Assembly: GCA_020631735.1 (NCBI GenBank)
Contig: CM036159.1
Coordinates: 98,696,701-98,760,700 of the forward strand
DNA from: Saccharum officinarum
Lineage: Eukaryota; Streptophyta; Magnoliopsida; Poales; Poaceae
Direction of reading: 5' to 3'
Length of the DNA stretch: 64,000 bases
Under the pieces are notes generated by a model. The model was not told where the DNA came from. It did no database searches and was given only the letters and a program-made list of their open reading frames with translations. A program made the position numbers and the translations under genes. Positions 35,979 through 50,000 of the stretch are shown piece after piece. Within the stretch, counting starts at the first letter, position 1. Every line of letters begins with the position of its first letter.

Positions 35979-36892
35979 TGAAAGCCCAAGTTTGGTTTTG
36001 GTAATTAATGACACCAAGTTGCTAATGCCATGTGTTAAGTGTTTTGAGTTAGGCATAAGCAACACATGTGATGAAGGTGTATGTGGCAAGGAGTGGTGGC
36101 CACAAGATTACAAAGAGATGGTGCATGGACATGAAATGATGATCATGGTGGAGATGCACTTAAAATGAAGGACATGATGATCAAGTGGAGGAGAAGAATC
36201 TAAGAGCGCAAGGCAAAGGTATAACCATAGGGGTTTTTCCTTTTGCCGGTCTAAGATGAGTAGAGAAGTGATTGACTGGGTTTAGGATACATAGCCAACT
36301 ATCAAGAGGGGCAATCACGGTTAGCTCAGAAATCAAGTGCCACTAGATCATTGTCTTGAGCATATGCATTAGGATCTAGTAAAAGAGCTAACATAACGCC
36401 TTGAGAAATAATTGTGAAATGCTAACACACATGCACATGGTGATTTACACATGGTGGTATTAGTACATTTGTGAAGACGGTGGAGTTTAAGCGGTAGAGA
36501 AGGGTTTGTGTTCTTCTCTTTTTGGAGATGGTGATTCGGCGCTTTTTGGAGAAGTGAAACACCTATTTTCTACTGCGCCGGAAGTTGGAAAAGAAACAGA
36601 GGTAAATGGAAGTCACTGTGGTGACCGAACGCTACACCGGACACGGTCATGGCTTGACCAGCGCGTCCGGTCAGTTCATTCGGTCAGCGCGCCTAGGGTG
36701 AGTGACCGGACGCTGGTCTAGCCTGACCAGCGCGTCCGGTCAGTTCACCTATGCGCAGAAGCAGAGCGCGCGACCAGCGCGTCCGGTCCTTCACGGGACC
36801 GGCGCGTTCGGTCATGCGTCTAGAGGGGCAGAGAGCAGCAAAGTGGTGATCGGACGCGCGGCGCGTCCGGTCACGTATGATCGGACATGTCC
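35979..36892 (+). repeat. Sirevirus family B solo LTR, left part
   Basis: Starts TGAAAGCCCAAG immediately after target duplication GACGA (35974-35978). From about 36618 it holds the CCGG palindrome array. It is interrupted at 36893 by the LARD; TGTCC at 36888-36892 is the LARD target duplication. No ORF of note. Confidence 0.93.
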
Positions 36893-39800
36893 TGTAACAG
36901 AACCATCCAAATTATAAGAGCACAAGTACAAAAACAATCACCGAAATGATCAAATTCTCGCACTTGAGCCCATATAACTCCGGTAGTCCAATGAAATCAC
37001 GAGGGATTTCAAACCAACCAACATACAAGCCAAGATCGTAGTGATTCAACATAACAAGTCACATGTTACAACCATTTTACAAGTAATTCAATATACATCG
37101 GAGTTCAACATAGTTATTACAACTTAAGTTCAAAAGTAGCGGAAGCAAAGTAATTTGAAACTAACATTAATCTTATTTCAAATACATGCCAGTACCACGG
37201 TCGACTTCCAACAAAGCATTAAAGATAAGGTAAATAAGAAGGATCATGCCCATGATCACACTCTGCCACAAGGCAGGAGCCAACCAACTCTTGCAGTCGC
37301 CAAGATACTTCACAACCTGCAACAAGTGAGAATAAAACCCTGAGTACAAGAAGGTACTCAGCTAGACTTACCCGTCAGAAACCAGAAATAAAGTGACACC
37401 AAGGATCATGCAAGGCTGATATAAAGTGGGGCTAGCTTGACAACATTTTGCATAAAAGCTTAATATAGATGATCAATCATTAATGCTTAAGCATCAAGTT
37501 AATTATCATTAACCTATCATCTATATTAGAACCTGTACTAGAGCACTCACTTTATTAGGAGCAAACAATATTAACCATAGCAGGTATAAATTGAGGCAAC
37601 CTTTTCATCGTGATCCAATTAACCATCCGTTCAATTTAATGGAATCTACGTTGCCGCTGCTCAAGTCAAGTGCTCACTAACCGGGAGCGACGGCGATTCG
37701 AATCGAATTCCTATCCAGCTGGAGGGGTATTTCTAACACTCACCGAGACACGCCTGGCGAGGGCTGCTCAGGTCACCTTTGGTACAGTTCAGGAGCCGCG
37801 GGTCCGAATGATGTCGTGACCCCAAGGGCGACACTCTGCCAGGTGATAGGGACTCTAACCCCCCCTTGGTCTCACGCCAATGTCCCCAAGCACATCCTTT
37901 CTCTCCTCCAAGAAGCAACCTACCAGTCGATTCCCGGCCTGAACTGTATTACTCGGATTCGCGGTCGGAACGGCTTATCCGGCCAACTAAGTGTTAGACT
38001 GCGTTCAACATGACTCAAGGACGTACAGCGAATCGGTCCTTAAACGACTCAGACGGGGATAGATTCACACCCAAGACCTCCATGCCTTGTTGCTTCACTA
38101 TCGTCATCCCGCCCGGTCTCATTTTATTTTATTAACACATGGTTCCATTCCACGATAGCACATATAGCCAACCGTGCCATATATGAATATTCCTATATCT
38201 CGCAGGTGACAGGAAATCACCTGACTTCTACCGCTTAAAGTAGGGCTAAGCATCTACTCGATCCTAATCTATGTAGGATTCAAGGATTCATATATTTGGA
38301 CAAGGAATGATATAATGCAGCAAGGGTTTCCAACCAACTCCTATCACTTAATGCAACAATACTTATAACATATATAGAATTAATTGCTTTAAAGATAGGA
38401 GGCTTATAATGCTCCGGGGCTTGCCTGGGATCCGACTCAAGTTAGAGTATGTCAGATGAGTTCGCTTGGCGAGCATCTTCCAATCTACCACTTGTCTGAT
38501 CCTTCGATCTTCGGGATGGATCCACCAACTCCATCTTCGGGTTTGGCTCCACATCAGGTCCTTCACGTGCTTCAGCTAGCGTACCTAAATGAGATGCAAT
38601 AATGCATATGTATGAATGCATAGAAGTGCAATAAACAGAGTAATCAAACAAGCATACCAAGGTTCTCATAAACACCTAGAGCTAATTAACTTAATCCTCA
38701 CAAAGGCATAACATAGAAGATTGCAAATGCATCAATCAAGACACAAGTATTATAAGATCCTAGGGAAACAAACCAAGTACCAACAAAGACATGTGTCACA
38801 CTTCAATACACAAGCATGGCAAGTTAATCAAAGCACTAGAACTAGAAATTGCTACCTTCTGGACATCAGACCAACAGCTGAGTAATTTAATCATAACTGG
38901 AGATCTACAACTCCAAATGACTTGCAAGAAGACATTATGAAAAGCTTATGAAATTATCTATATTTAATTTATAATCATCACAGCATGATTCCAAAGTTTA
39001 ACATGTCGAATTTACATAAATACAGAAACTGGTCTAACAAGACAGAGAGCAAGCAATTCTGTAACCCAACTTTAAATAGCTATAACTCAAAAACTACTTG
39101 GCCAATTACCACCAAATTTTAATAGAAGCTAGATACATAAATTATCTACAACTTTTGTATAAATAAGTTTTACCAAAAAGCACATTATCATGAAGAACTT
39201 TGCTAAGTTCTCAGATCTGTCCAGAAACCTCATTTGCAAGAAATAATTATTAACTTATGTTGCAAACATATAATTAGACAAAATCAACGTCACCAAAATT
39301 TCACACCTGACTAATAAGCACCAGAAAACTTAGTGTCCATTTCTAAATAAATTCTTTTAATGCCTTTTCTTAATTTATTTAGATAATTAGGTGGAATTAT
39401 GAACACATATCAAAAGTGCATAATAAATTCTACCAAAATTACAGAGGCCTACACATGCTCCCAAAAGTCTACTATCCAAATTTGAAACCATTTGGACATG
39501 TATAACAACCTCTATGAAAAAGACAAATGACTATAGCAATAAATCATGTGAGAGCAAGTTAAACTTAACACTCAATATTTTATGTGAACACAAGGCCATA
39601 TTATGAATCAATATGATAGAGAAACATCATACTAAGGTAATGGAACAACATTTTCTATTTTATCATTTATATATTATTTATAAGCTATCTATTAAGCCAT
39701 AACAAGTTAACTCAATAACTTGAGCATACAGTAAGCAATGGCCATGAAATTTATACCACAGTACATTCATAGCCTGGAAAGACTACCATAAAAATTTCAC

Positions 39801-42265
39801 ATCATTTGGAGCATCACAACCCAAGATATAAAATAACAAGCAATATAATGAAATTTTCCTTATTTAACAAGGTCAAATCAAAACCCTAAGCAAACAGTGA
39901 ACAAATAGTGTGTTTAATATTTTTCCTAGCAAGTACGTGTCCTCACCAAATTAACAAAACAAGAATCACTATTTTTGGAGTTCTAAAACTCTAGATCTTG
40001 CTCTGATTAAGTTTAAAGGTATTTTTAGAGTATTTTTAAAACTTCAATAAAGACATTAGAAAATACCTACAAACATGTAACATATTATGACTCCACTGCA
40101 TAGATCTTTTCTCAAGGATTCCAAAAAGTCCACTTTTACTATTTTTGGATTTACCTAGCAAGAGATATGCATTTTAGAAGATTTACACAAAATCTAGAAT
40201 TCAAAATCAGCATAAAAGCAACCCTAACTAATTTCGCTAGGTGCACCCGATTCGGTACCCGTTCTCTGCCACCCTTAACGCTGACCTGCGGGACCCGCTG
40301 CACACTTGGACCCACTTGTCATTCACAGCGAGAGAGAGACAGGGAGACAGGAGGCGATGGTCTTCTTCCTCCCTCGCCGGGGAAAACAGAGGAGCTGCCG
40401 GAAACGGCCGGCCTCGGCGAGCAGCGTCTGGCGACGGCGATTGGGGGGCTGGCCGGCTTCGCAGCTGCGAGACGCGTCCGCGCGCGCTTGCGGTGTGAGC
40501 TGAGGTGGCCCGTGGCCTCCTGGCCACGGATGCAGGCGACTGCGGTGGCGGCCATCTGTGGCAGGCGACTACCGGCGGTGGTGGGTCGAGGAGAAAGGCC
40601 GCGCGAGCATCAGTAGTTCCATGCACATCTAAGGGGCCGCATGGCTTAGCTCGAGGTGATCCACGGCCGCTTGGCCATGGAGCTCTGCTTCGGCCGGCAA
40701 TGGCGGTAGCGGCCGCATTCATGCGAGAAGGAGCAATGCCGGTGGCGGCCGAGGGGCGGGAAAACCCAAGGAGGCTTGCGCGTGCCCGTAGAGGTGCTCG
40801 ACCCAGCCCAGGGCAGCCCGAGGTGGCCCAGCCGCGTTTGCCGGCGGCGGCGCCTGAGAGGAGGGAACTCCCATGGACGGACTGCTCCGGTGGTTTCTGG
40901 TCTAGCCGAGACACGCAGAGCGTGGAGGAGGAGGAGGCGAAGGTGATGGCGCGAGCTTTTGAGCACGGGGAGGGACAGAGACGCGGTGGCATGGAGCTTG
41001 GCTGGCTCGGCAATGGCGGCCACGACCACGGTGGCGTGCGCACGCGAGCAGGGACGGAGAGGCAGGTGAGGGTGAGTGAAAAGGCTCGGAATAGAGCTTG
41101 GCAAGTGCTCTGGTGCTCCCCACATCGAGCGAGGCGCAGGAGCACGCGTCGGCCATGGCAGACGCCCACTCGCGCATGGTGGACACGCACCCAACACGCG
41201 GCGCCCTCAGAGGCAATTTTCCGAACAGGTGGTGGGCAACCGAGTGTCCGACGTGGGAGTCAATTTTGGGCCATTTCCGGGCTAAATCTGGACATGGGCC
41301 CAATACAAAGTTTGAAGCCCATTCAAAGCTCTATGACTTTCCTTTAGGGAGCAAAGTCATTAGAGCTGTAGATTAGGAGATAATCAGTCTCCAAATCACC
41401 AGTGTCAACATGTCAAGCTAGGGCTCGGTTTTGGGATTTTGCAATGCCAAACTTGGTCAAATTGATCCCAACTTTTTACATGTTATTCTCCATAACATAA
41501 ACTCCAACTTTTGTTAAGGGGTCAAATCATGTTGGTTAGCAAAATCACGAGAACGCGGGATGCCAACGTCGATGTTACCGGAATTAGGGCTTAAAAATGG
41601 CTAAGTGCTGAAATCAGCCCTAAAACTGCCTTGTGGGCCCTGTTTGAGCATGTTCCACACATTTTCATGACTTGACTCTTAAACAAAGTTTGTTACTTAT
41701 AAAATTCTCCACAACTTTGTCAAAGGGTGCACAGTCATGCAAAGCTTCTAGGTCACACTTTTGAAATGGTCAAACAAAAGGGTTCTAGGGTCCATACCTG
41801 GTCAACCATCAATTAGAAGCACATTTAGGCAAAATGATCAACATGAACATTGTTCCATTAAGTGTCCTAAGTGTAGTTAAGGTGTTGTATAGTTTATCTG
41901 GAGTCATTTGGGAAAATTTGCAAAGCTTGGTTGATGACCTATAGTTCCATTAACTTAATAGGGCAAATTCCAACAGGAATGGAACTTATCATTTCATGTG
42001 ACTTTTTGATTCCAAACTCCATGAAACCTTTCCAAGGATCAATATAGATAGTTATTGAGGTGAAACATATGAAGATACTTTGATAACAACAACTAAACAT
42101 ATATCTTTAGAATGACCTATATGTAAAGCAAAGCAAAGGAGTAACATCCAAGTTTAAATTAGGCTCCTCTTCGTAGGTTGACCTTGACATTGTCATCTCC
42201 ACTAATATATCATGTTTGAGCTTAAACCCACCACTTAATTGGTGATAAACACCTGGGGTGTTATA
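36893..42265 (-). repeat. LARD 3' LTR (left copy), 5373 bp
   Basis: Plus strand TGTAACAGAACC...GGTGTTATA; the other copy ends TTACA, so the terminal base pair of this copy has a substitution nearby. It contains a GC island at about 40240-41300. Overlapping ORFs there (280 codons on plus, 317 on minus) reflect base composition; the diverged relative at 9672 does not preserve them. Confidence 0.94.
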
Positions 42266-42266
42266 G

Positions 42267-42280
42267 CCCTCCCCCCTTAA
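42267..42280 (-). promoter_or_regulatory. Polypurine tract of the LARD
   Basis: Minus strand TTAAGGGGGGAGGG directly before the 3' LTR. The upstream GATTCTTTTAAGGGGGG is identical to the Tekay sequence at 6798-6814. Confidence 0.87.
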
Positions 42281-45200
42281 AAGAATCGCGTCCCGAGATT
42301 CGGAATGGAAGACCTTTTAAGGAAGAGAGACACGTTATCTAGTTCACAACATTTGCTATAGCATTCAGCTACAAAGCTTCAACATCGGTGAACAATTTGG
42401 TCAAAGGCACTTTCTGATACATGCTCTTAATGGTAAAATTTGTCTAAAGAATTTCCTTCATTGACTTCCATGAAGCATTGTTACTTTGGGAGGAATCCAA
42501 GATAGCACAGTACAACATTCTAAATGTACGGAGATCATTTAGTCCGTGAACTGACCACTCACAAGTATCTGATTCTTTGGTGAGCACAACATAGTCCGTA
42601 TGAACTTTGCACTAGACCGAATTCTTCAGAAATATACTCGTCGAAATGATTCTATGTCCCTACCGTTTGAAAAGTAGTTCTCTACCAAAGTGGCTTGAGC
42701 ATAACCTTCCAAACGGTAAGATCCTAGACGACAAACAACCCTTAGAGGTTACATGATACTGAGTAACCAATAGACAAGGGCTATGTTGGTCATAAATATT
42801 CATTCCTTTAGACACCAACCAATGGAAAACTACTTTAGGTTCCATGTGTGCAGTTCTCTTTCTCTGATGACAACACTGTATTATCTGAGTCGGTCGAGGG
42901 ATTAGTGATTGTGATAGCTGACTTTGTCGGCTTCGTATTTCTGCCAAATGTTACCTAAGAAGATTCTTCTATCCAAAAACAACAGTTATCTGGGTTGAAT
43001 CAGATGCAACCTCTTTGATAAAAACATTTATAAGGTACCAAAGTATGTCATCATTGGAAAAAAAATCATTGCCAGAGAAAGATGTAGCGAGGCCTTAAGG
43101 ACAACAAAAGTTGCAAATATTCACTAAACCACGGGGAGTAGTCTACCACCAAGCGATTGAGTAAAATTCTCCTTTGTGACTTAGTTGCACTATAAGTTGA
43201 GTTGACTTGCAGCGTAGCAACTTTGTCAGGCCAACCTTTCACCTTGAGGCTTCCTTTTTAGGATCAAACAACAGCTCTAAGATGGAAAATATGTTGTTTG
43301 ACACTTTTCAAATTGCTTTTGAATATTCCTCAACACTTTGTCCAATAAAGTTATGAATAAACCATTTGTGGCACCTAAGGGCACAAGGATGATGATCGAA
43401 ACTAAGGACATGCTTTCTCCAATTCTTCACTTTAACTGACAGAACACCTTGCACTATCTGTGTGTTTGTCCAAGATGGAATTGACTTGATCGCAATGACT
43501 CTAGTAGATAGAGTATCACTCAAGTTGTTGGCTAGTTAATCAACTTCTTGTTGGTTTTTGCTTTGTAAGACATAGCCTTCGTAGCTACCAAGGAATCATT
43601 ACCTAGTTGGAGATTAACCTTCCTATGGGTAACTAATTAGTTGTCTCTCAACACTTTAAAAGTTCCAAATCTTCCCTCTTGACCACAACAACTGTAGTTG
43701 ATGCAGAATAGATGGTTGCCATCGAAGTTAGCAAATAGGAAGTTATTCTAGAGATGGTTGATTTCGATTGTATGGTCATTATGCACCCAAGATTGCGACT
43801 TGGATAGCTCCGGTCATATGCACAATGCGACATTCGATTCTCATCTCACAGATAACTTGTCCAACATTAAGTGTTGTGTGTCCTTTTTATCCAATAGAGA
43901 CGAGATACTTCGCTCACTAGATGTCGTTCATCAATACTAGGACAACTAAGTAGAGTCACTTGTATACCACCTATTGTGGTCTGTTAATATTTATGTCGGT
44001 GACCTATTCTTCAAAGTTATTCTCTTAGCAACTTCAGAAGGACACTCCACTACTTTCGGTCTAAGATATAGATCTTACGATACAATATGGAGAGATAACC
44101 AAGAAAAAGTTCACATGAGAATAACACGTTGATGTTGTTCCGCAATGGATCATGACTAGAAACCATGATACCAGCGCGTGCCGAGCAGCACAACCTTGTG
44201 TCGGCCGCCACAGGAGGCTCTCGGTTTCGTCGCGGCACCATTAGTTGCTACTCATAACACCATTACCGATCACACCACCAAGGTGAAATTTCAAGTGAAA
44301 CAATTTGGGTGGTAAAAACAAGCATTATACAAGGGAGGGATAGCAAGCAAAGGTAGTCACAAGGTTTGGAATTAACCAGGATGTGATTCGAAGATCAAAA
44401 CATAGCACAAGAGAACATAGCTCAATTGCCGAATGCGACTAAGCATGAGATTTTTGCTTAATTCCACGCACGCCAAGCGTTCACCAAAGTGATGGAAAAA
44501 TGAAAGATTACCATGAGATTTGGTCATGTTGGACAACAACATGAGATCAAAACTGGTAAACATCCCGAGACTTGGGAAGGTTGGGGATGGATTAAGCAAA
44601 CTTCAAGGCGAAAACCGATATGTAGTCATAGATTGAGTTGATAAGGTAGATGCATGAAATTGCAAGCATACGATTTAGAGGCCATAGCAGAGAGACGTGG
44701 TGTCACACTAACTAACCTTTGGGAGAGGTAACCGGAAGGTCCAACATGGATTTGGGTACGGTCTCCACAACTGGCAACGTACGAACCATGGTCAAAGGCT
44801 AGCGTTGATAAAAGTTAACTTGGTTGGTCAGACGACAAGGGTCTTCACACAGAAAGGGTTGCAAAACATCCACAGCTCATGCAAACAAATAGGAGAACTA
44901 AACTTTGGGCTTTCGGTCAAGCAAAGGCATGGATACAAACATTCAAGGGCTAACCACCAAGTCTACAGGCTCAGGCTCCTAAGATAGAGAACCTAATAGA
45001 AGACAACAACCATATAATTACGTATGTGAATGTTGTTCTAGGATAAAGCTATGTGACCCTCGTATGCTCACCGAGGACAAACGAGGTGACAACTAGGGCA
45101 CTACCAAGATAACAAGCATACATACAACATCACAATCAAGCAATCATTTGAGAAAATTCAAACAATGGGCTTAAGCAACCAATATAAAGCACAAGGCTCA

Positions 45201-47068
45201 CCCAAAATAAGCATTTATCTCAAGCATGAACTAACTACAAGTTTAGTCCAAACAAACGTTAGTTAAAGAGGCCAACTTAGCATGTGCACAGAATCTGGAC
45301 AGCAGCACAGTAGTTACTTGTTTCTACCATAACTGAGGTTGTAGACATCTCACAAAGGTGATCCTAGGCTTTCTAGGAAGCTTAGGAAGATGGCTACACT
45401 TTAGTTATTCATACCAAAATCAAATTCATAGATTAACATGACCAAAAATGCTAATGTTTCAGTTCTGTACCAATATGGACAGAAAACTGACAAGAACTTC
45501 AAAAATGCATAACTGGAGTTCTAGGGACCCAACAAGGCTGAGCCTTAACTTTATTTAAATCTTATTAAGTCGTCTATAACTTTATTATTATCATATTAAG
45601 ATGATTCTACAGCTAACAAGGCCAAATAAGACAAGGAAGACATCTCTGCCCAGATTTGGATAGATTCTGTCATTCCACTTTACAAGCTCATAAGTAGAGA
45701 TTTAGACCACCAAAATTTGTGATATAGGACACTTTGGAAAGCTTAGAAAAAGTACTACACTTCTTCTATTATCTCCAATGCATGATTCCATAAGCACATA
45801 GGTAAAATAAAGCAAACAATCAGATCTATTCTGAACATGAGCAGATTCTGATAACAAACTTCTAAAATTTATAACTACCAAAACATAAGACCTAGGGTCA
45901 CAAAATTTTTGGACAAGCTAGATAAGTAGGTTAGCTACAACTTTGGTATTCCCCATAACTACAGAAAACACCATTATGACCACAAAAGCATCACTACAAC
46001 AGAAAACGTTCTAGCATTCAACATTCGACAAGCACATCTAAACTTGCATTTGTTCTACTTAACAAGAGAGCACACAAACATGTTATTCTAGTAGCTCTAA
46101 TTATTATTACCTTAGACCAACTAATTTAATTCATTCATGAGAATCCATAATTATTTCTTGCAAGGCTAAACACACACTTTTCTCAAACAACATGGAGTAA
46201 GACATTCTTGTTTTACTCTACACAAGAAAGATAGTGTACTACAATGATCACAAGTTACTTAATATAGAACAAGGGTGAGAGGAGCATCGCTATGCATAAG
46301 GCAACAATCATGAAGATGCATGCTTCGTCCTATTCGTCCTCACAAGAGTGCCAACCTAAGGTGGCAATCACGTTCTATGTCGGTGGGGCATAACACGCAC
46401 TCTCTCGATATATAGCTAGTCGACAGCTACATTCGACTTACGCATTCGTGGTTAGCATACCTGCAGAAAAGTTTCATTGCAGCCCAACATTTCCCCAAAT
46501 ATAGCACACAATGAAATAGGAAGATAAAATTCTAAGCACTCCCATATACATATACCCCTGTATACGTACATGTAGCACCAAAACTACCCGAATCATTCGA
46601 TCACCCACAATTAAGTACCTTCATATATACATGTGTGTAACATGTAAATAATCCAGTAACCAAAACTAGCTCTCCCCTAGACCGCAGTTTGTACGGTCAT
46701 GCTCTCACAACTCACACTTACCTGAGCGTAGGTGCGATGTTGCATAAAAGTAAACTAGCAACATATATGGCTATTTCATATATGAAGGCTACCTCTAATC
46801 TGACACACCGGGTAGCATAGTGTGGGAGAGTCATCACACATACATACCTTGGCCTGGGCGTAGATGCATAAATGAAAAACCCCAAGTTAGTACTTATATA
46901 AGCCACCTAATAATCCTTATATGGGCATAAGGAAATTGACCACTGGCATACTAGGTTTAGAATTCAGATTGCACAAACCTATATATAGCTATAAGTTGAT
47001 AAAACTGATTTTTATAAAACAAAACCTTTGTTTTAATTACACATATGACAAGTTTAATGTTCAATCTT

Positions 47069-47080
47069 GCTCCGATACCA
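47069..47080 (-). promoter_or_regulatory. Primer binding site, tRNA-Met type (LARD)
   Basis: TGGTATCGGAGC on the minus strand, two bases inside the 5' LTR. Confidence 0.85.
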
Positions 47081-47082
47081 GC

Positions 47083-50000
47083 TGTAACAAAACCGTCCAA
47101 ATTATAAGAGCACAAGTACAAAAACAATCACCGAAATGATCAAATTCTCGCACTTGAGCCCATATAACTCCGGTAGTCCAATGAAATCACGAGGGATTTC
47201 AAACCAACCAACATACAAGCCAAGATCGTAGTGATTCAACATAACAAGTCACATGTTACAACCATTTTACAAGTAATTCAATATACATCGGAGTTCAACA
47301 TAGTTATTACAACTTAAGTTCAAAAGTAGCGGAAGCAAAGTAATTTGAAACTAACATTAATCTTATTTCAAATACATGCCAGTACCATGGTCGACTTCCA
47401 ACAAAGCATTAAAGATAAGGTAAATAAGAAGGATCATGCCCATGATCACACTCTGCCACAAGGCAGGAGCCAACCAACTCTTGCAGTCGCCAAGATACTT
47501 CACAACCTGCAACAAGTGGGAATAAAACCCTGAGTACAAGAAGGTACTCAGCTAGACTTACCCGTCAGAAACCAGAAATAAAGTGACACCAAGGATCATG
47601 CAAGGCTGATATAAAGTGGGGCTAGCTTGACAACATTTTGCATAAAAGCTTAATATAGATGATCAATCATTAATGCTTAAGCATCAAGTTAATTATCATT
47701 AACCTATCATCTATATTAGAACCTGTACTAGAGCACTCACTTTATTAGGAGCAAACAATATTAACCATACCAGGTATAAATTGAGGCAACCTTTTCATCG
47801 TGATCCAATTAACCATCCATTCAATTTAATGGAATCTACGTTGCCGCTGCTCAAGTCAAGTGCTCACTAACCGGGAGCGACGGCGATTCGAATCGAATTC
47901 CTATCCAGCTGGAGGGGTATTTCTAACACTCACCGAGACACGCCTGGCGAGGGCTGCTCAGGTCACCTTTGGTACAGTTCAGGAGCCACGGGTCCGAATG
48001 ATGTCGCGACCCCAAGGGCGACACTCTGCCAGGTGATAGGGACTCTAACCCCCCCTTGGTCTCACGCTAATGTCCCCAAGCACATCCTTTCTCTCCTCCA
48101 AGAAGCAACCTACCAGTCGATTCCCGGCCTGAACTGTATTACTCGGATTCGCGGTCGGAACGGCTTATCCGGCCAACTAAGTGTTAGACTGCGTTCAACA
48201 TGACTCAAGGACGTACAGCGAATCGGTCCTTAAACGACTCAGACGGGGATAGATTCACACCCAAGACCTCCATGCCTTGTTGCTTCACTATCGTCATCCC
48301 GCCCGGTCTCATTTTATTTTATTAACACATGGTTCCATTCCACGATAGCACATATAGCCAACCGTGCCATATATGAATATTCCTATATCTCGCAGGTGAC
48401 AGAAAATCACCTGACTTCTACCGCTTAAAGCAGGGCTAAGCATCTACTCGATCCTAATCTATGTAGGATTCAAGGATTCATATATTTGGACAAGGAATGA
48501 TATAATGCAGCAAGGGTTTCCAACCAACTCCTATCACTTAATACAACAATACTTATAACATATATAGAATTAATTGCTTTAAAGATAGGAGGCTTATAAT
48601 GCTCCGGGGCTTGCCTGGGATCCGACTCAAGTTAGAGTATGTCAGATGAGTTCGCTTGGCGAGCATCTTCCAATCTACCACTTGTCTGGTCCTTCGATCT
48701 TCGGGATGGATCCACCAACTCCATCTTCGGGTTTGGCTCCACATCAGGTCCTTCACGTGCTTTAGCTAGCGTACCTAAATGAGATGCAATAATGCATATG
48801 TATGAATGCATAGAAGTGCAATAAACAGAGTAATCAAACAAGCATACCAAGGTTCTCATAAACACCTAGAGCTAATTAACTTAATCCTCACAAAGGCATA
48901 ACATAGAAGATTGCAAATGCATCAATCAAGACACAAGTATTATAAGATCCTAGGGAAACAAACCAAGTACCAACAAAGACATGTGTCACACTTCAATACA
49001 CAAGCATGGCAAGTTAATCAAAGCACTAGAACTAGAAATTGCTACCTTCTGGACATCAGACCAACAGCTGAGTAATTTAATCATAACTGGAGATCTACAA
49101 CTCCAAATGACTTGCAAGAAGACATTATAAAAATCTTATGAAATTATCTATATTTCATTTATAATCATCACAGCATGATTCCAAAGTTTAACATGTCGAA
49201 TTTACATAAATACAGAAACTGGTCTAACAAGACAGAGAGCAAGCAATTCTGTAACCCAACTTTAAACAGCTATAACTCAAAAACTACTTGGCCAATTACC
49301 ACCAAATTTTAATAGAAGCTAGATACATAAATTATCTACAACTTTTGTATAAATAAGTTTTACCAAAAAGCACATTATCATGAAGAACTTTGCTAAGTTC
49401 TCAGATCTGTCCAGAAACCTCATTTGCAAGAAATAATTATTAACTTATGTTGCAAACATATAATTAGACAAAATCAACTTTACCAAAATTTCACACCTGA
49501 CTAATAAGCACCAGAAAACTTAGTGTCCATTTCTAAATAAATTCTTTTAATGCCTTTTCTTAATTTATTTAGATAATTAGGTGGAATTATGAACACATAT
49601 CAAAAGTGCATAATAAATTCTACCAAAATTACAGAGGCCTACACATGCTCCCAAAAGTCTACTATCCAAATTTGAAACCATTTGGACATGTATAACAACC
49701 TCTATGAAAAAGACAAATGGCTATAGCAATAAATCATGTGAGAGCAAGTTAAACTTAACACTCAATATTTTATGTGAACACAAGGCCATATTATGAATCA
49801 ATATGATAGAGAAACATCATACTAAGGTAATGGAACAACATTTTCTATTTTATCATTTATATATTATTTATAAGCTATCTATTAAGCCATAACAAGTTAA
49901 CTCAATAACTTGAGCATACAGTAAGCAATGGCCATGAAATTTATACCACAGTACATTCATAGCCTGGAAAGACTACCATAAAAATTTCACATCATTTGGA

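Larger units (their letters stand above)
42266..47082 (-). other. LARD internal region, non-coding
   Basis: 4817 bases without a recognisable gene; the longest frames are under 100 codons and resemble nothing I know. AT-rich throughout, apart from a short GC-richer segment around 44160-44250. The internal sequence probably serves only as packaged RNA with replication signals at each end. Confidence 0.85.

Noticed and set aside
40237..41347. Long overlapping ORFs (317 codons minus, 280 codons plus) in the LARD LTR, repeated at 50427-51537
   Set aside because: They lie in a GC-rich island, overlap on both strands, and are not kept in the diverged copy. Their presence in both LTRs only reflects the recent duplication by retrotransposition.
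42266..47082. Degenerate pol in the LARD internal region
   Set aside because: I found no RT, RNase H or integrase motif in either direction, so non-coding is the better call.
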